Of a stretch of DNA of 64,000 nt, positions 37,433-45,505 are shown piece after piece. The stretch spans positions 1-64,000 of the forward strand of contig NZ_QUBS01000021.1 of assembly GCF_003390925.1 (NCBI RefSeq), in the 5' to 3' direction. The first letter of the stretch is position 1, and each line of letters begins with the position of its first letter. The notes below the pieces were generated by a model, which worked only from the letters and a program-made list of their open reading frames with translations, was not told where the DNA came from and did not search any database. Source of the stretch: Trinickia diaoshuihuensis (lineage in GTDB: Bacteria; Pseudomonadota; Gammaproteobacteria; Burkholderiales; Burkholderiaceae). The position numbers were made by a program, and so were the translations under genes.

Positions 37433-37981
37433 TTTGTTTACGTTTACACGTATACATACGTAGTAGTAGTTAACAAGGGGCCGGAGCGTCTGTGGAAAAC
37501 TCGATTTTTTCTTGACGCTTCAACCACCTGGAGAAACCATAACCGTATGGTTCTCGCGTGTGGAACTGGCATGAGGCCGGGGCAACTCAAGAGGCATTTC
37601 AATTTGGTCCGATGTTATCCAGAAATGCCGCACAATCGTCTCGACTCGTTATACACGGCTTGTCCACAACCGCCACTGAATAACTTAGCTGTACTATTTT
37701 TCCTCGTCGCTTAAAATGGCGCGTCTGTCGGGTCCAAAGTCACACCGATGACGCGGCTTCGAGGTAAAACAAATGCGCTGATTGGCCCGTGACGGGCCGC
37801 CCTCGGGAGGGCGGGAATTACGTCGCAACGGGCGGGCGCTTCTGAAATAGTAAAATCGGCACGCCGTGAGCACGAGGCGAGCCGTCCCACGGGGCTGCCG
37901 GGGCGCCGCGAGGCAAGGCGCGAGCAGGCAACCGAATCAGCAGCGGCATGCTGTCAAATTGCGAAATAGCGAACAAAGACT
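37433..37981. other. 549-base gap with DnaA-box-like cluster
   Basis: No gene is supported. Box-like 9-mers lie at 37491-37499 (TTTTCCACA, minus), 37615-37623 (TTATCCAGA), 37649-37657 (TTATACACG) and 37660-37668 (TTGTCCACA). The hairpin at 37531-37555 has ACCATA/TATGGT arms, and AT-rich DNA follows at 37677-37715. The gap also starts with the right copy of the 65-bp inverted element and carries the promoter of the MarR gene. Confidence 0.55.
37436..37500 (-). repeat. Right copy of a 65-bp inverted element
   Basis: The reverse complement of this segment matches 34455-34518 at about 80 percent of aligned positions. It begins a few bases after the ybdK stop. Its DnaA-box-like TTTTCCACA corresponds to TTTTGCACA in the left copy. 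Confidence 0.85.
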
Positions 37982-38629
37982 ATGAGCGAAGGTGTATACG
38001 GAGAGCAGGCTACCGGGCGCGTGACCCACAGCTTGCTACGCTTAAGCACGGCGATGCGCAGCCAAGCGTGGGAATGGGCTGAAAGCGCGGGGCTTACGCC
38101 TACGCAGGGGGAGATTCTCGTGCTGCTGATGCAGCGTAAGACTCCCATGCGGCTCGGGGAGATCGCTCGCGAGACGGCGCTCACGGCGGCCACCACGAGC
38201 GACGCGGTCAGCACGCTCGAAGCGAAAGGACTCATCGAAAAACGACGCACCACCGAGGACGGCCGCGCACTCGCGGTCAAGCTCACCGCTCGCGGCCGCA
38301 CGGCTGCCAAGCGCGCTCAGCAGTGGCCCGATTTTCTCTCGGAGGCTATCGGCACGCTGCGCGACGAGGAACAAGCCGTCTTCTACCGCATGATGATCAA
38401 GATGATTCGCCAATTGGAAGTGCAAGGCGATATTCCGACGCATCGCATGTGTGTGACTTGCAAGTATTTCGAACCGAGCAAGAACCCGAAAAAAGTCGCG
38501 CATCGCTGCGCGGCCCTCGAATTGCCCATCGGCGACGCCGAGTTGAGGCTCGATTGCCCGGTGCACGAAGAGGCCGACTCGCTGACGCAAAAGAAAACCT
38601 GGAAGATCTTCGCGCAAAACGCCGCCTAG
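37982..38629 (+). CDS. MarR family regulator with four-cysteine C-terminal tail
   Basis: A 215-residue winged-helix regulator. Residues 12-150 are a normal MarR dimer fold, with LTPTQGEILVLLMQ, TTSDAVSTLEAKGLIEKRRTTEDGR (recognition helix and wing) and a C-terminal helix. The remaining 60 residues are unusual: C157, C160, C176 and C192 form C-X2-C-X15-C-X15-C, suggesting a bound zinc or iron-sulfur cluster and hence metal or redox sensing. It is the first gene after the candidate origin region on this side. Its target is unknown; divergent or downstream genes give no hint. Confidence 0.88.
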   Translation: MSEGVYGEQATGRVTHSLLRLSTAMRSQAWEWAESAGLTPTQGEILVLLMQRKTPMRLGEIARETALTAATTSDAVSTLEAKGLIEKRRTTEDGRALAVKLTARGRTAAKRAQQWPDFLSEAIGTLRDEEQAVFYRMMIKMIRQLEVQGDIPTHRMCVTCKYFEPSKNPKKVAHRCAALELPIGDAELRLDCPVHEEADSLTQKKTWKIFAQNAA

Positions 38630-38744
38630 CCGGCTCGCGCGAACATCGTCCCCGCCCGCGGGGCGTGCCGACGTTGTGTTCCTGCAAAACGAATGAGATG
38701 CCGGTGCGCGCCGCCGCATTGTCCATGTTCGCCGTGAGGGATCG

Positions 38745-39464
38745 ATGAATCGCGAAGCGCTCGCCGTCCGCCATGTGCACTTCGAGGATCTCGGCACGCT
38801 CGAACCCGTCCTAGGGGAGCGTGCGTGGTCGGTACGTTATCTCGATGTCGGGCTTGCCCGCGTGGATGCGCCTAGGCCCGAGGGGCCCGCGCTGACGGTC
38901 GTGCTGGGCGGTCCGATCGGCGCTGACGACGATCTGGCCTACCCGACGCTCAAGCCGCTGCTCGCGATGCTCGAAAAGCGCATTGCCGCGGGCCGGCCGA
39001 CGCTCGGCATTTGTCTCGGCGCGCAATTGATCGCGCGCGTGCTCGGTGCACGCGTGCATAGCGCGGGCTGCAAGGAAATAGGCTGGTCGCCGCTATCGTT
39101 GACGCAAGCGGGGCTCGATTCGCCCGTGCGGCACCTCGACGAATCGCGCACCTCGATGTTTCATTGGCACGGCGATACGTTCGATTTGCCCTCCGGCGCC
39201 GTACGGCTTGCTTCCACCGCCGTTTGCGAGAATCAAGCATTCGCTTGGGGCTCGAATGTGTTGGCATTCCAATGTCATCCTGAAATCCGCGCCGATCGTT
39301 TCGAGCGCTGGCTGATCGGCAATGCCAACGAAATCGGTACGACGCCGGGGATCGACGCGACGCGTTTGCGCGCGGATACCGAGCGTTTCGGCCCGGCGCT
39401 GGAACGTGCCGCGCATGAGACGTTCGGCGAGTGGCTGGACTCGATCGCGGCTGCTCACGGATAA
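38745..39464 (+). CDS. Class I glutamine amidotransferase domain protein
   Basis: A 239-residue stand-alone amidotransferase of the GMP-synthase-like (GATase1) type. VVLGGPIGADDD, the nucleophile elbow GICLGAQL with C90, and LAFQCHPEI with the His-Glu dyad form the catalytic triad. No synthetase domain is attached. Relatives hydrolyse gamma-glutamyl amides or serve as glutaminase subunits, and many are annotated as glutamine amidotransferase of unknown substrate. It follows the MarR gene by 115 bases on the same strand. Confidence 0.85.
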   Translation: MNREALAVRHVHFEDLGTLEPVLGERAWSVRYLDVGLARVDAPRPEGPALTVVLGGPIGADDDLAYPTLKPLLAMLEKRIAAGRPTLGICLGAQLIARVLGARVHSAGCKEIGWSPLSLTQAGLDSPVRHLDESRTSMFHWHGDTFDLPSGAVRLASTAVCENQAFAWGSNVLAFQCHPEIRADRFERWLIGNANEIGTTPGIDATRLRADTERFGPALERAAHETFGEWLDSIAAAHG

Positions 39465-39649
39465 AGAAGATGCAAATTCGTCCGCGCGACGTTGAACGAA
39501 GTTGCCGTCCGCGTGTACGATTGGCGCTTTGTGATGTCGACGACGTCACTGCCTAGCGCGGCGCCCCTCCGGCGCCGCGTTTTCCATCCCGCGATCGAAA
39601 ACGCACTGCCGCTTGAATGCGGCACCCAGGTTTTTCTGAGGATTTATCG

Positions 39650-40117
39650 ATGAGTTCACGCAAGTTGGTCGTGCGCCAGTCCGGCGTGCATGGCAAGGGC
39701 GTATTTGCCGCCGTGCCGCTGAAGGAGGGTGAGCGTCTGCTGGAATACAAGGGTGAGCGCATCTCGTGGAAGGAAGCGTTGCGACGGCATCCGCACAATC
39801 CCGCCGAACCCAATCACACGTTCTACTTCGCGCTCGAGGACGGCCGCGTCATCGACGGCAAGGTGAACGGCAATAGCGCACGCTGGATCAACCACTCGTG
39901 CGCGCCCAATTGTGAAGCGGAGGAAGTCGATGGCCGCGTGTTCATCCATGCGTTGCGCGATATCGCGGCCGACGAGGAGCTTTTTTACGACTACGGCCTC
40001 GTGATCGACGCGCGCCAGACGAAGAAGCTCAAAAAGGAATACGCATGCCGATGCGGCGCGCGTAAGTGCCGCGGGACGATGCTTGCGCCCAAGCGCGGTA
40101 AAAACGGGAAAGGCTAG
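39650..40117 (+). CDS. SET domain protein lysine methyltransferase-like
   Basis: A 155-residue protein consisting almost only of a SET domain. GVHGKGVFAAVPLKEGE (SET-N), NGNSARWINHSCAPNCEAE (SAM-binding knot, NHSC), EELFYDYGLV (the ELFYDYG active-site tyrosine motif) and a post-SET zinc-type cluster CRCGARKCRG with the upstream NHSC cysteine. It should transfer methyl from SAM to protein lysine; the substrate is unknown. The ATG at 39650 begins the conserved region, and an upstream GTG or ATG at 39617 adds an unconserved tail. It converges with the sensor kinase. Confidence 0.9.
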   Translation: MSSRKLVVRQSGVHGKGVFAAVPLKEGERLLEYKGERISWKEALRRHPHNPAEPNHTFYFALEDGRVIDGKVNGNSARWINHSCAPNCEAEEVDGRVFIHALRDIAADEELFYDYGLVIDARQTKKLKKEYACRCGARKCRGTMLAPKRGKNGKG

Positions 40118-40145
40118 GCTTGCCGTGGGGCGATCGGCTTCGGGA

Positions 40146-41705
40146 TCAGGGGTGCGCCGTTTGTGCCGTTTCCTGAGCCGCTTGCGTCCCGATCGCGAGC
40201 GGCAGGCGTAGCACGAAGCGCGCGCCGCCTCCCGTGGCGTCCTCGTAACGCACGCTGCCGCCGTGCAGGTTGACGATGTCGTGGACGATCGCGAGGCCCA
40301 AGCCCGCACCCGATTCGACGCCCGGATCGGCGGCATCTCCGCGAAAGAAACGTTTGAACAAATCGGCTTGCAAGGCGGCCGGCACGCCCGAGCCGTTGTC
40401 CTCGACGGCGATCTCCGCGAAGCGCACGCCGTGTTCGTCGGCCGTTTCTCCCACCGTGACGGTGACGTTGCCGTCCGGTCTCGCCGACGGCAAATACTTG
40501 AGTGCGTTATCCAGCAAATTCGCGATGACTTCGCGCAGCAGCACCGGGTTGCCGCGTACGTTGAGCGGTTTGTCTTGCGCCGCTCCATCCAAACGTTGAT
40601 AACCGAGGTCCACGTGGGCGGCCAATGCGCGCGGTACCCATTCAGCCCCCGTTTCGAACGCCAGCGCGGCGATGTCGAGTTCGGCGAAGCGCGCCGCTTG
40701 CGCACCCGGCTCCGCCCGGGCGAGCGATAACAATTGGTTCGATAGTCGCACGGCGCGATCCGCGGCGGCTCGCAACTCGTGCACGGCCGAGAGCGTCTGA
40801 TTCGGATCGCGCGCGTTGGCCGCCTGCTCCGCGTGAAGTTTGACGGCCGTCAGCGGCGTGCGAAGCTGATGCGCCGCATCGGCGATGAATTTTCGCTGCG
40901 CATCGAGGGCCGTCTTCAGCCGCACGACGAGCGCGTTCATGGCGCTCGTCAGCGGTTGAATCTCCATCGGCACGAACGTCTCATCGACGGGTTCGAGCGA
41001 CATATGGGTCTGCCGGTTCAACGAATCGGCCAGCGCCGTCAACGGATTGAGCTGCTGATTGACCACGCGCCAAACGATGCCCCACCCCGCAAAGAGCAGC
41101 AGCAGCAGCGGCATCATGATCGCGACGAGGAATTCGGCGGCGATGCGGTACCGATAACGCAGCGGCTGAGCGACTTCGACGATGATCGGGTTGCCGACGT
41201 CCTGCAGTACGCGCACCTGCGCCACGCGCACGTGCATGCCTTGGAATTGCGCTTCGAAGACGTAGGCCGCGCGCTGCTCGCGCACCTGCGTGCCGAATAA
41301 AGGCAATTCCTTTTCGCCCGCGATTTCGTGTTCGCCGTCGCTGATGCGGTAGATCAGTCGGTCGTTCGGATCGGAGAACATCGCTTGGGCGAGCGGCGGC
41401 ACCGTCGAGCGTGCGTTCGGACCGGCGATTTGCACCTGCTTCGAGATCGCCGTCGCGAGGTCGGCCAACGAGCGATCGATGACGTGTTGCGTGTATTGCC
41501 AAGCGAGCCAATACGCGATGAGGCCGCTCATCAGCGCGAGCATGGAGAGCGGCGCGGCGAGCCGGCGCAAAAGCGAGCGGCGCAAGCTGGTCGCGGCGGG
41601 GCGCTGCATGGTGGCGGTCGCTCTCAGACGGGAAGGAAACGATGACGATGGCGCGTTCGGCCGCGGGCCGGCGCGGCGAGGCGCGGACGGCCCAGGCGTG
41701 CTCAT
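40146..41705 (-). CDS. Sensor histidine kinase, TctE/QseC-like
   Basis: A 519-residue membrane kinase. TM1 is at about 52-70, a periplasmic two-component sensor N-terminal domain at 71-185, TM2 at about 190-212, then HAMP, the H-box FIADAAHQLRTPL with phospho-acceptor H279, and the ATPase N, G1 and G2 boxes (NLLDNALKY, DNGSGVP, GAGLGLAIV). The first 40 residues are a Pro/Arg-rich extension that may be cytoplasmic or an over-long start; M33 is an alternative. It is coupled to the response regulator gene, with one base between the stop and the ATG. Signal unknown. Confidence 0.9.
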   Translation of the reverse strand: MSTPGPSAPRRAGPRPNAPSSSFPSRLRATATMQRPAATSLRRSLLRRLAAPLSMLALMSGLIAYWLAWQYTQHVIDRSLADLATAISKQVQIAGPNARSTVPPLAQAMFSDPNDRLIYRISDGEHEIAGEKELPLFGTQVREQRAAYVFEAQFQGMHVRVAQVRVLQDVGNPIIVEVAQPLRYRYRIAAEFLVAIMMPLLLLLFAGWGIVWRVVNQQLNPLTALADSLNRQTHMSLEPVDETFVPMEIQPLTSAMNALVVRLKTALDAQRKFIADAAHQLRTPLTAVKLHAEQAANARDPNQTLSAVHELRAAADRAVRLSNQLLSLARAEPGAQAARFAELDIAALAFETGAEWVPRALAAHVDLGYQRLDGAAQDKPLNVRGNPVLLREVIANLLDNALKYLPSARPDGNVTVTVGETADEHGVRFAEIAVEDNGSGVPAALQADLFKRFFRGDAADPGVESGAGLGLAIVHDIVNLHGGSVRYEDATGGGARFVLRLPLAIGTQAAQETAQTAHP

Positions 41706-41706
41706 C

Positions 41707-42393
41707 TCAAGACGCTTGGCGGATTTCCTGCAACAGATAGCCGAAACCGCGCACCGTCACGATTTCGACGCGGCAGTTTTCCAGCTTTTTGCGCACTCGG
41801 TGCACGTAGACTTCGATCGCCGTATCGCCGAGGTCGCCGCCGAAGTGCGTCAGGTGGTCCTGCAATTGCGCTTTGCTGACGACGCGGCCATGGCGCAGCA
41901 GCAGCATCTCGAGCACGGCGAATTCGCGCGGGGACAGCTCGAGCGGCTTATCGTCGTTGAAGATGCGGCGATCGACGCCCGATAGGCGGACACCGCCCAG
42001 CGATACTTCGGGCCGCGGCACGTCGCTATGCGGGCCGCTGCGGCGCATGACCGCGCGAATCCGCGCTTCGAGCTCGGCGGGCTCGAATGGCTTGAGCATG
42101 TAGTCGTCGGCGCCAGCATTGAGTCCTTGTACGCGGTCGTTCAATTCGTCGCGCGCCGTCAGCACGATGACGGGCGTGTGGCGGTTCGACTGGCGAAAGC
42201 GCGAGAGCAGCGTCATGCCGTCGATGCCGGGCAGGCCCAAATCGAGGATGACCAGTTCGTGGCGGTTTTGCGTGAGGGCCTGCTCGGCAAAGATGCCGTC
42301 GTGGACCATATCGACGGTGAAGCCGGCTTGTTCCAGGCTGCTTTGAATGCCGCGCGCGATAGGGCGGTCGTCTTCGATCAGAAGGAGTCGCAT
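41707..42393 (-). CDS. OmpR/PhoB family response regulator
   Basis: A 228-residue two-component regulator. The receiver domain has DD at 8-9, phospho-acceptor D51 in VILDLGLPG, and K near 102 in LKPF. A winged-helix DNA-binding domain follows (LSPREFAVLEMLLLRHG, and EVYVHRVRKKL). It resembles QseB/TctD. It lies first in a two-gene operon with the downstream sensor kinase, and divergently faces the DUF3717 gene. Confidence 0.93.
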   Translation of the reverse strand: MRLLLIEDDRPIARGIQSSLEQAGFTVDMVHDGIFAEQALTQNRHELVILDLGLPGIDGMTLLSRFRQSNRHTPVIVLTARDELNDRVQGLNAGADDYMLKPFEPAELEARIRAVMRRSGPHSDVPRPEVSLGGVRLSGVDRRIFNDDKPLELSPREFAVLEMLLLRHGRVVSKAQLQDHLTHFGGDLGDTAIEVYVHRVRKKLENCRVEIVTVRGFGYLLQEIRQAS

Positions 42394-42512
42394 AAGATTC
42401 GCTCAAGTACAATGGATTACGCGTTCTTGGCACGCCGACCGGCGATGCCTTCGCCACACAGCAAAGCGTGCCGCAGCAAGTGAAGCTTCGGCGCTCCCAA
42501 ACGATCACGAAC

Positions 42513-42734
42513 ATGTCCGAGATCACGATCAACGAACTGGAAGCCGCGATCAATTTTTGGCGCGCCCGCTCGCCCTCGAGCGGCGATGAGCTCAGCTTGT
42601 GCAAGGAGGCTAGCGCACTGTCCAAGCCGTATGCGCTGATGATTGTACAGCGTCGTGGCACCGTATCGTCGGACGGGCTCGATGCGGCCGCGCGCGATGC
42701 GTGGGAAGCATACGTACGAGCCGGGCGCGATTAA
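42513..42734 (+). CDS. DUF3717 domain protein
   Basis: A 73-residue protein of the Burkholderiales-specific DUF3717 family: MSEITINELEAAINFWRARSPS starts the protein, followed by LCKEASALSKPYALMIVQRRG and a conserved LDAAARDAWEAY end. The function is unknown; it is small, acidic and cytoplasmic. The ATG at 42513 begins the conserved part. It is convergent with phhB. Confidence 0.85.
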   Translation: MSEITINELEAAINFWRARSPSSGDELSLCKEASALSKPYALMIVQRRGTVSSDGLDAAARDAWEAYVRAGRD

Positions 42735-42754
42735 GCGCGATCGCCGGGACTGCG

Positions 42755-43057
42755 TTAGCCGCGCATCCGTTTCGCGGCGTCCTCGATGAAATGCGCGAGT
42801 TCGATGTCGCGCTCGGTCACGCCCCCCGCATCGTGCGTCGTCAGCGTGATATCCACCGTGTGATAGACGTTGAACCATTCGGGGTGGTGGTTCATTTCCT
42901 GCGCTTTGATCGCGACGCGCGTCATGAACCCGAACGCTTCGTTGAAATCGGCGAACTTGAATTGCCGGTGGATGGCGTCGCGCCCCGTCACGGCTTGCCA
43001 GCCGCTCAGTTCCGAGAGTTGCTTCGCGCGTTCCTCCGAAGTCAGTTTGTGGATCAT
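42755..43057 (-). CDS. phhB: Pterin-4a-carbinolamine dehydratase (PhhB)
   Basis: A 100-residue enzyme that regenerates quinonoid dihydrobiopterin after phenylalanine hydroxylation. MIHKLTSEERAKQL, FNEAFGFMTRVAIKAQEMNHHPEW (catalytic His pair and the conserved EMNHHPEW) and YHTVDITLTTHDAGGVTERD are diagnostic. GGAGGTGATT precedes the ATG at 43057. It follows phhA by about 150 bases on the same strand, which fits a phhAB operon; a separate promoter cannot be excluded. Confidence 0.95.
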   Translation of the reverse strand: MIHKLTSEERAKQLSELSGWQAVTGRDAIHRQFKFADFNEAFGFMTRVAIKAQEMNHHPEWFNVYHTVDITLTTHDAGGVTERDIELAHFIEDAAKRMRG

Positions 43058-43208
43058 AACAATCACCTCCATTCGTTTTAGCCGGGGGCGGGGATCGACC
43101 CGATCGCCGCGCGCCATGGCCGCTCGGTCATTCTTTCACAAGTAGGGGCGGCACGCTTGGCGCGGCGGCGCCGGCCTGCGCGGCCGGCTCATGCGGGCTC
43201 GGTTGCGT

Positions 43209-44111
43209 TCAAACGTCGCCTTCGTGCGCCCAGCCCTCGCCGGTGCCTCGCGCGATCACGGTGTCGCCCGGCGCGATTTCGCCGGCGGCGAGTGCCGGGG
43301 CATCGGCGAATGCGTCGATCAGCGCGGCGAAGTCGGCCTGCGCGATGGCGAACAGTTGGCGGAAATCGTCGATGACGAAGTAGGTCTTTTGGAACGTGTC
43401 GATCCGATACCGTGTGCGCAAGACCCGCTCGAGGGCGAAGCCGAGCCGGTTCGGGCTGTCGCTCTCCAGACTGTAGAGCGTCTCGCTATGGCTCGAAACA
43501 ATCCCCGCGCCGTAAATGCGCACGCCACCCGTCGCCGATGCGTCGCGCATCAAGCCGAATTCCACGGTGTACCAATAGAGCCGAGCAAAGAGCGGCAGGG
43601 CTCGCGCGTCATGCGCGAAGGCGAGCGCGGCGCGACCGTATGCCTCGATGTAATTGGCGAAGACAGGATCGATCAAAAGCGGCACATGGCCGAATAGATC
43701 GTGAAAGCAATCGGGCTCTTGCAGGTAGTCGAGCTGCTCCGGCCGGCGCATCCACCACGTCACCGGAAAGCGCCGGTTGGCGAGATGCTCGAAGAATACG
43801 CGATCGGGGACGAGACCAGGTACCGGCACGATCTCGAAACCGGTCGCGGCGCCGAGCCGGCGATTGAGCGCCGCGAAGGACGGCACATGCTGCGCGGGCA
43901 AATCGAGCTTGGCCAATCCCGCGAGGAATTCGTCGCATACGCGGCCCTCGAGCAGCGCGGCTTGACGCGCATACAACTGGGCCCAAACGGCGTGATCGGT
44001 AGCGTCATACCGCTCGAGCGGCTGCTCGATCTTGAAATCGTCGCGCGGGACGAGGCGTGTTTCGAAGCTTTCGTTGAGCTCGGCGGTGGCTGACATGGTG
44101 AGGGCCTGCAT
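43209..44111 (-). CDS. phhA: Phenylalanine 4-monooxygenase (PhhA)
   Basis: Hydroxylates phenylalanine to tyrosine using tetrahydropterin and iron. The 300-residue monomeric bacterial form has the iron ligands H137 and H142 (CFHDLFGHVP) and E184 (YTVEFGL), plus VPGLVPDRVFFEHLANRRFP and GAGIVSSHSETLYS. An ATG at 44096 could also be used. It is divergent from an Lrp-type gene across a 122-base region with a perfect dyad, so amino-acid-responsive control is likely. Confidence 0.96.
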   Translation of the reverse strand: MQALTMSATAELNESFETRLVPRDDFKIEQPLERYDATDHAVWAQLYARQAALLEGRVCDEFLAGLAKLDLPAQHVPSFAALNRRLGAATGFEIVPVPGLVPDRVFFEHLANRRFPVTWWMRRPEQLDYLQEPDCFHDLFGHVPLLIDPVFANYIEAYGRAALAFAHDARALPLFARLYWYTVEFGLMRDASATGGVRIYGAGIVSSHSETLYSLESDSPNRLGFALERVLRTRYRIDTFQKTYFVIDDFRQLFAIAQADFAALIDAFADAPALAAGEIAPGDTVIARGTGEGWAHEGDV

Positions 44112-44162
44112 GAATGTGTCGTTCGATGCAAGTGTAGTGCGGGCCCCGCGCGGAAAGGGCGC

Positions 44163-44217
44163 AATATGGGTGTATGCGACGCGTTGTATGCGATAATTGC
44201 GCGCGTTAACCCATATT
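44163..44217. promoter_or_regulatory. Candidate Lrp-type operator between phhA and the regulator gene
   Basis: AATATGGGT (44163-44171) and ACCCATATT (44209-44217) are perfect 9-bp inverted arms 46 bases apart centre to centre, with TATGCGA repeated twice between them. Such spacing suits a multimeric Lrp/AsnC regulator wrapping DNA. Confidence 0.55.
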
Positions 44218-44233
44218 CATGCGGAAATCGCTC

Positions 44234-44725
44234 ATGCTCGACCTCGATCACTTCGATTTGGCGTTGCTCGAAGTGCTGCAACGCTTCGGCCGTGCCACGC
44301 ATCAGCAACTCGGCGAGCGCGTGCCGCTTTCGCCCTCGCAGATCGGCCGCCGGCTGCAACGGCTCGAAGCGCTCGGCGTGATCGACGGCTATCGCGTCGT
44401 ACTGAGGCCGGAGAAACTCGGCCTCGGCGTCATGGCGTTCACGAGTCTTAAATTGAAGCACCACGGAGATTCGATCGTGGAACAGTTCCAGCAACAGATC
44501 GACGTGCTGCCTGAAGTGCTCGAATGCCACGCGGTGGTCGGCGACGCCGACTATTTGCTGCGCATCGTCGCCCCGGATTTGAACGCGCTGTCGTCGTTCG
44601 TCATGAAAAAGCTGATGCGCGTACCGGGCGTCGATAGCGTGCGCTCGAATATCGTCCTCACGACGTTCAAGCGCAACGGCCCGCTACCGCTCGATCATCT
44701 GTCGCCGGGGACGGCGCCCGCCTGA
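44234..44725 (+). CDS. Lrp/AsnC family transcriptional regulator
   Basis: A 163-residue regulator: DHFDLALLEVLQRFGRATHQQLGERVPLSPSQIGRRLQRLE is the helix-turn-helix, followed by a RAM ligand-binding domain with HAVVGDADYLLRIVAPD. Divergent from phhA, it is the likely activator or repressor of phenylalanine catabolism, in place of the NtrC-type PhhR used in pseudomonads. The ATG at 44234 has GGA upstream; an ATG at 44219 lies directly against the operator and would need a near-leaderless transcript. Confidence 0.9.
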   Translation: MLDLDHFDLALLEVLQRFGRATHQQLGERVPLSPSQIGRRLQRLEALGVIDGYRVVLRPEKLGLGVMAFTSLKLKHHGDSIVEQFQQQIDVLPEVLECHAVVGDADYLLRIVAPDLNALSSFVMKKLMRVPGVDSVRSNIVLTTFKRNGPLPLDHLSPGTAPA

Positions 44726-44764
44726 GGCCGCCGGCATGCGCCGCCCTTTATGCAGCCGCGGCTT

Positions 44765-45298
44765 CTACGCGGCGCGCTTGCCGAGGCCCTCGTTGAGCAG
44801 ATCGACGTAGGCCACGGCCACGAGATCGGCCTGCGATACGCCGAGCTTGGCGAACAGCGCGTGCGCTTCGGCCGCGCCGTCTTCCTCGTCGTCGTCGGGT
44901 GCCAGGACGACTTCGAGTTCGACGAAATCTCCGAGCCCATCGACCCGATCGAGGTGGATCCGGGTCCGCCCGGCCAGATAGACGTGGCGTTCCTTGGTCA
45001 CGATGCCGCGCGTCGTCAGCGCTTGCGCGAGCAACGCGTGCATGGCGTCGGCATTCGTCACGGGGCTGCGCGAGTAATACGAAGCCTTCGGTCCGTCGCG
45101 ATCGTCGCGCTGGTAGAAGATCAGCTCGGCGGGCGTGCCGTCATCGAATTGACGCAGTTTCAGACGTCCGCGCGGCACGTCGTAGAAGAAATCTTGTTGA
45201 CGAAAGATGAGCGGCGCGTCGTCCGACAGCGCGGCCGCGCGTTCGCGCAGTTCTTCGAATGCGCGGGCGTGCGCTTTGAGTTCAATATTGCGTGCCAT
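44765..45298 (-). CDS. CYTH domain protein (class IV adenylate cyclase-like)
   Basis: A 177-residue CYTH/triphosphate tunnel protein. MARNIELKAH opens with the charged ELK motif of the tunnel; DFFYDVPRGRLKLRQFDDG and RVDGLGDFVELEVVL are the conserved strands. It resembles Aeromonas CyaB class IV cyclases, but many members are thiamine or inorganic triphosphatases, so the activity is unsettled. GGAGCTCGAC precedes the ATG at 45298; the reading from 45424 is not conserved. It converges with the Lrp gene. Confidence 0.85.
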   Translation of the reverse strand: MARNIELKAHARAFEELRERAAALSDDAPLIFRQQDFFYDVPRGRLKLRQFDDGTPAELIFYQRDDRDGPKASYYSRSPVTNADAMHALLAQALTTRGIVTKERHVYLAGRTRIHLDRVDGLGDFVELEVVLAPDDDEEDGAAEAHALFAKLGVSQADLVAVAYVDLLNEGLGKRAA

Positions 45299-45505
45299 GT
45301 CGAGCTCCTGAGCAAACGTGAAGTGAGTCGGGGCGGCCGGCCGAGCGGGAGCGGATCGAACGCATCGATGAGCCGGTTCAAGCGGCGTGACGTAAAGGAC
45401 AACGGGAAGCGTGAATCGAGGCAAACACGCGCGGGGTCAGCGCGGTGCGCGTAGAGAGGAATCTAACAAAAAGCGGCGATCCGTGTCCGCCAATATCGCA
45501 CCGGG

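Noticed and set aside
34455-37500. Transposon or insertion sequence bracketed by inverted repeats
   Set aside because: No transposase, no target-site duplication recognised, and the two genes inside are ordinary housekeeping-type genes; origin-related duplication fits better.
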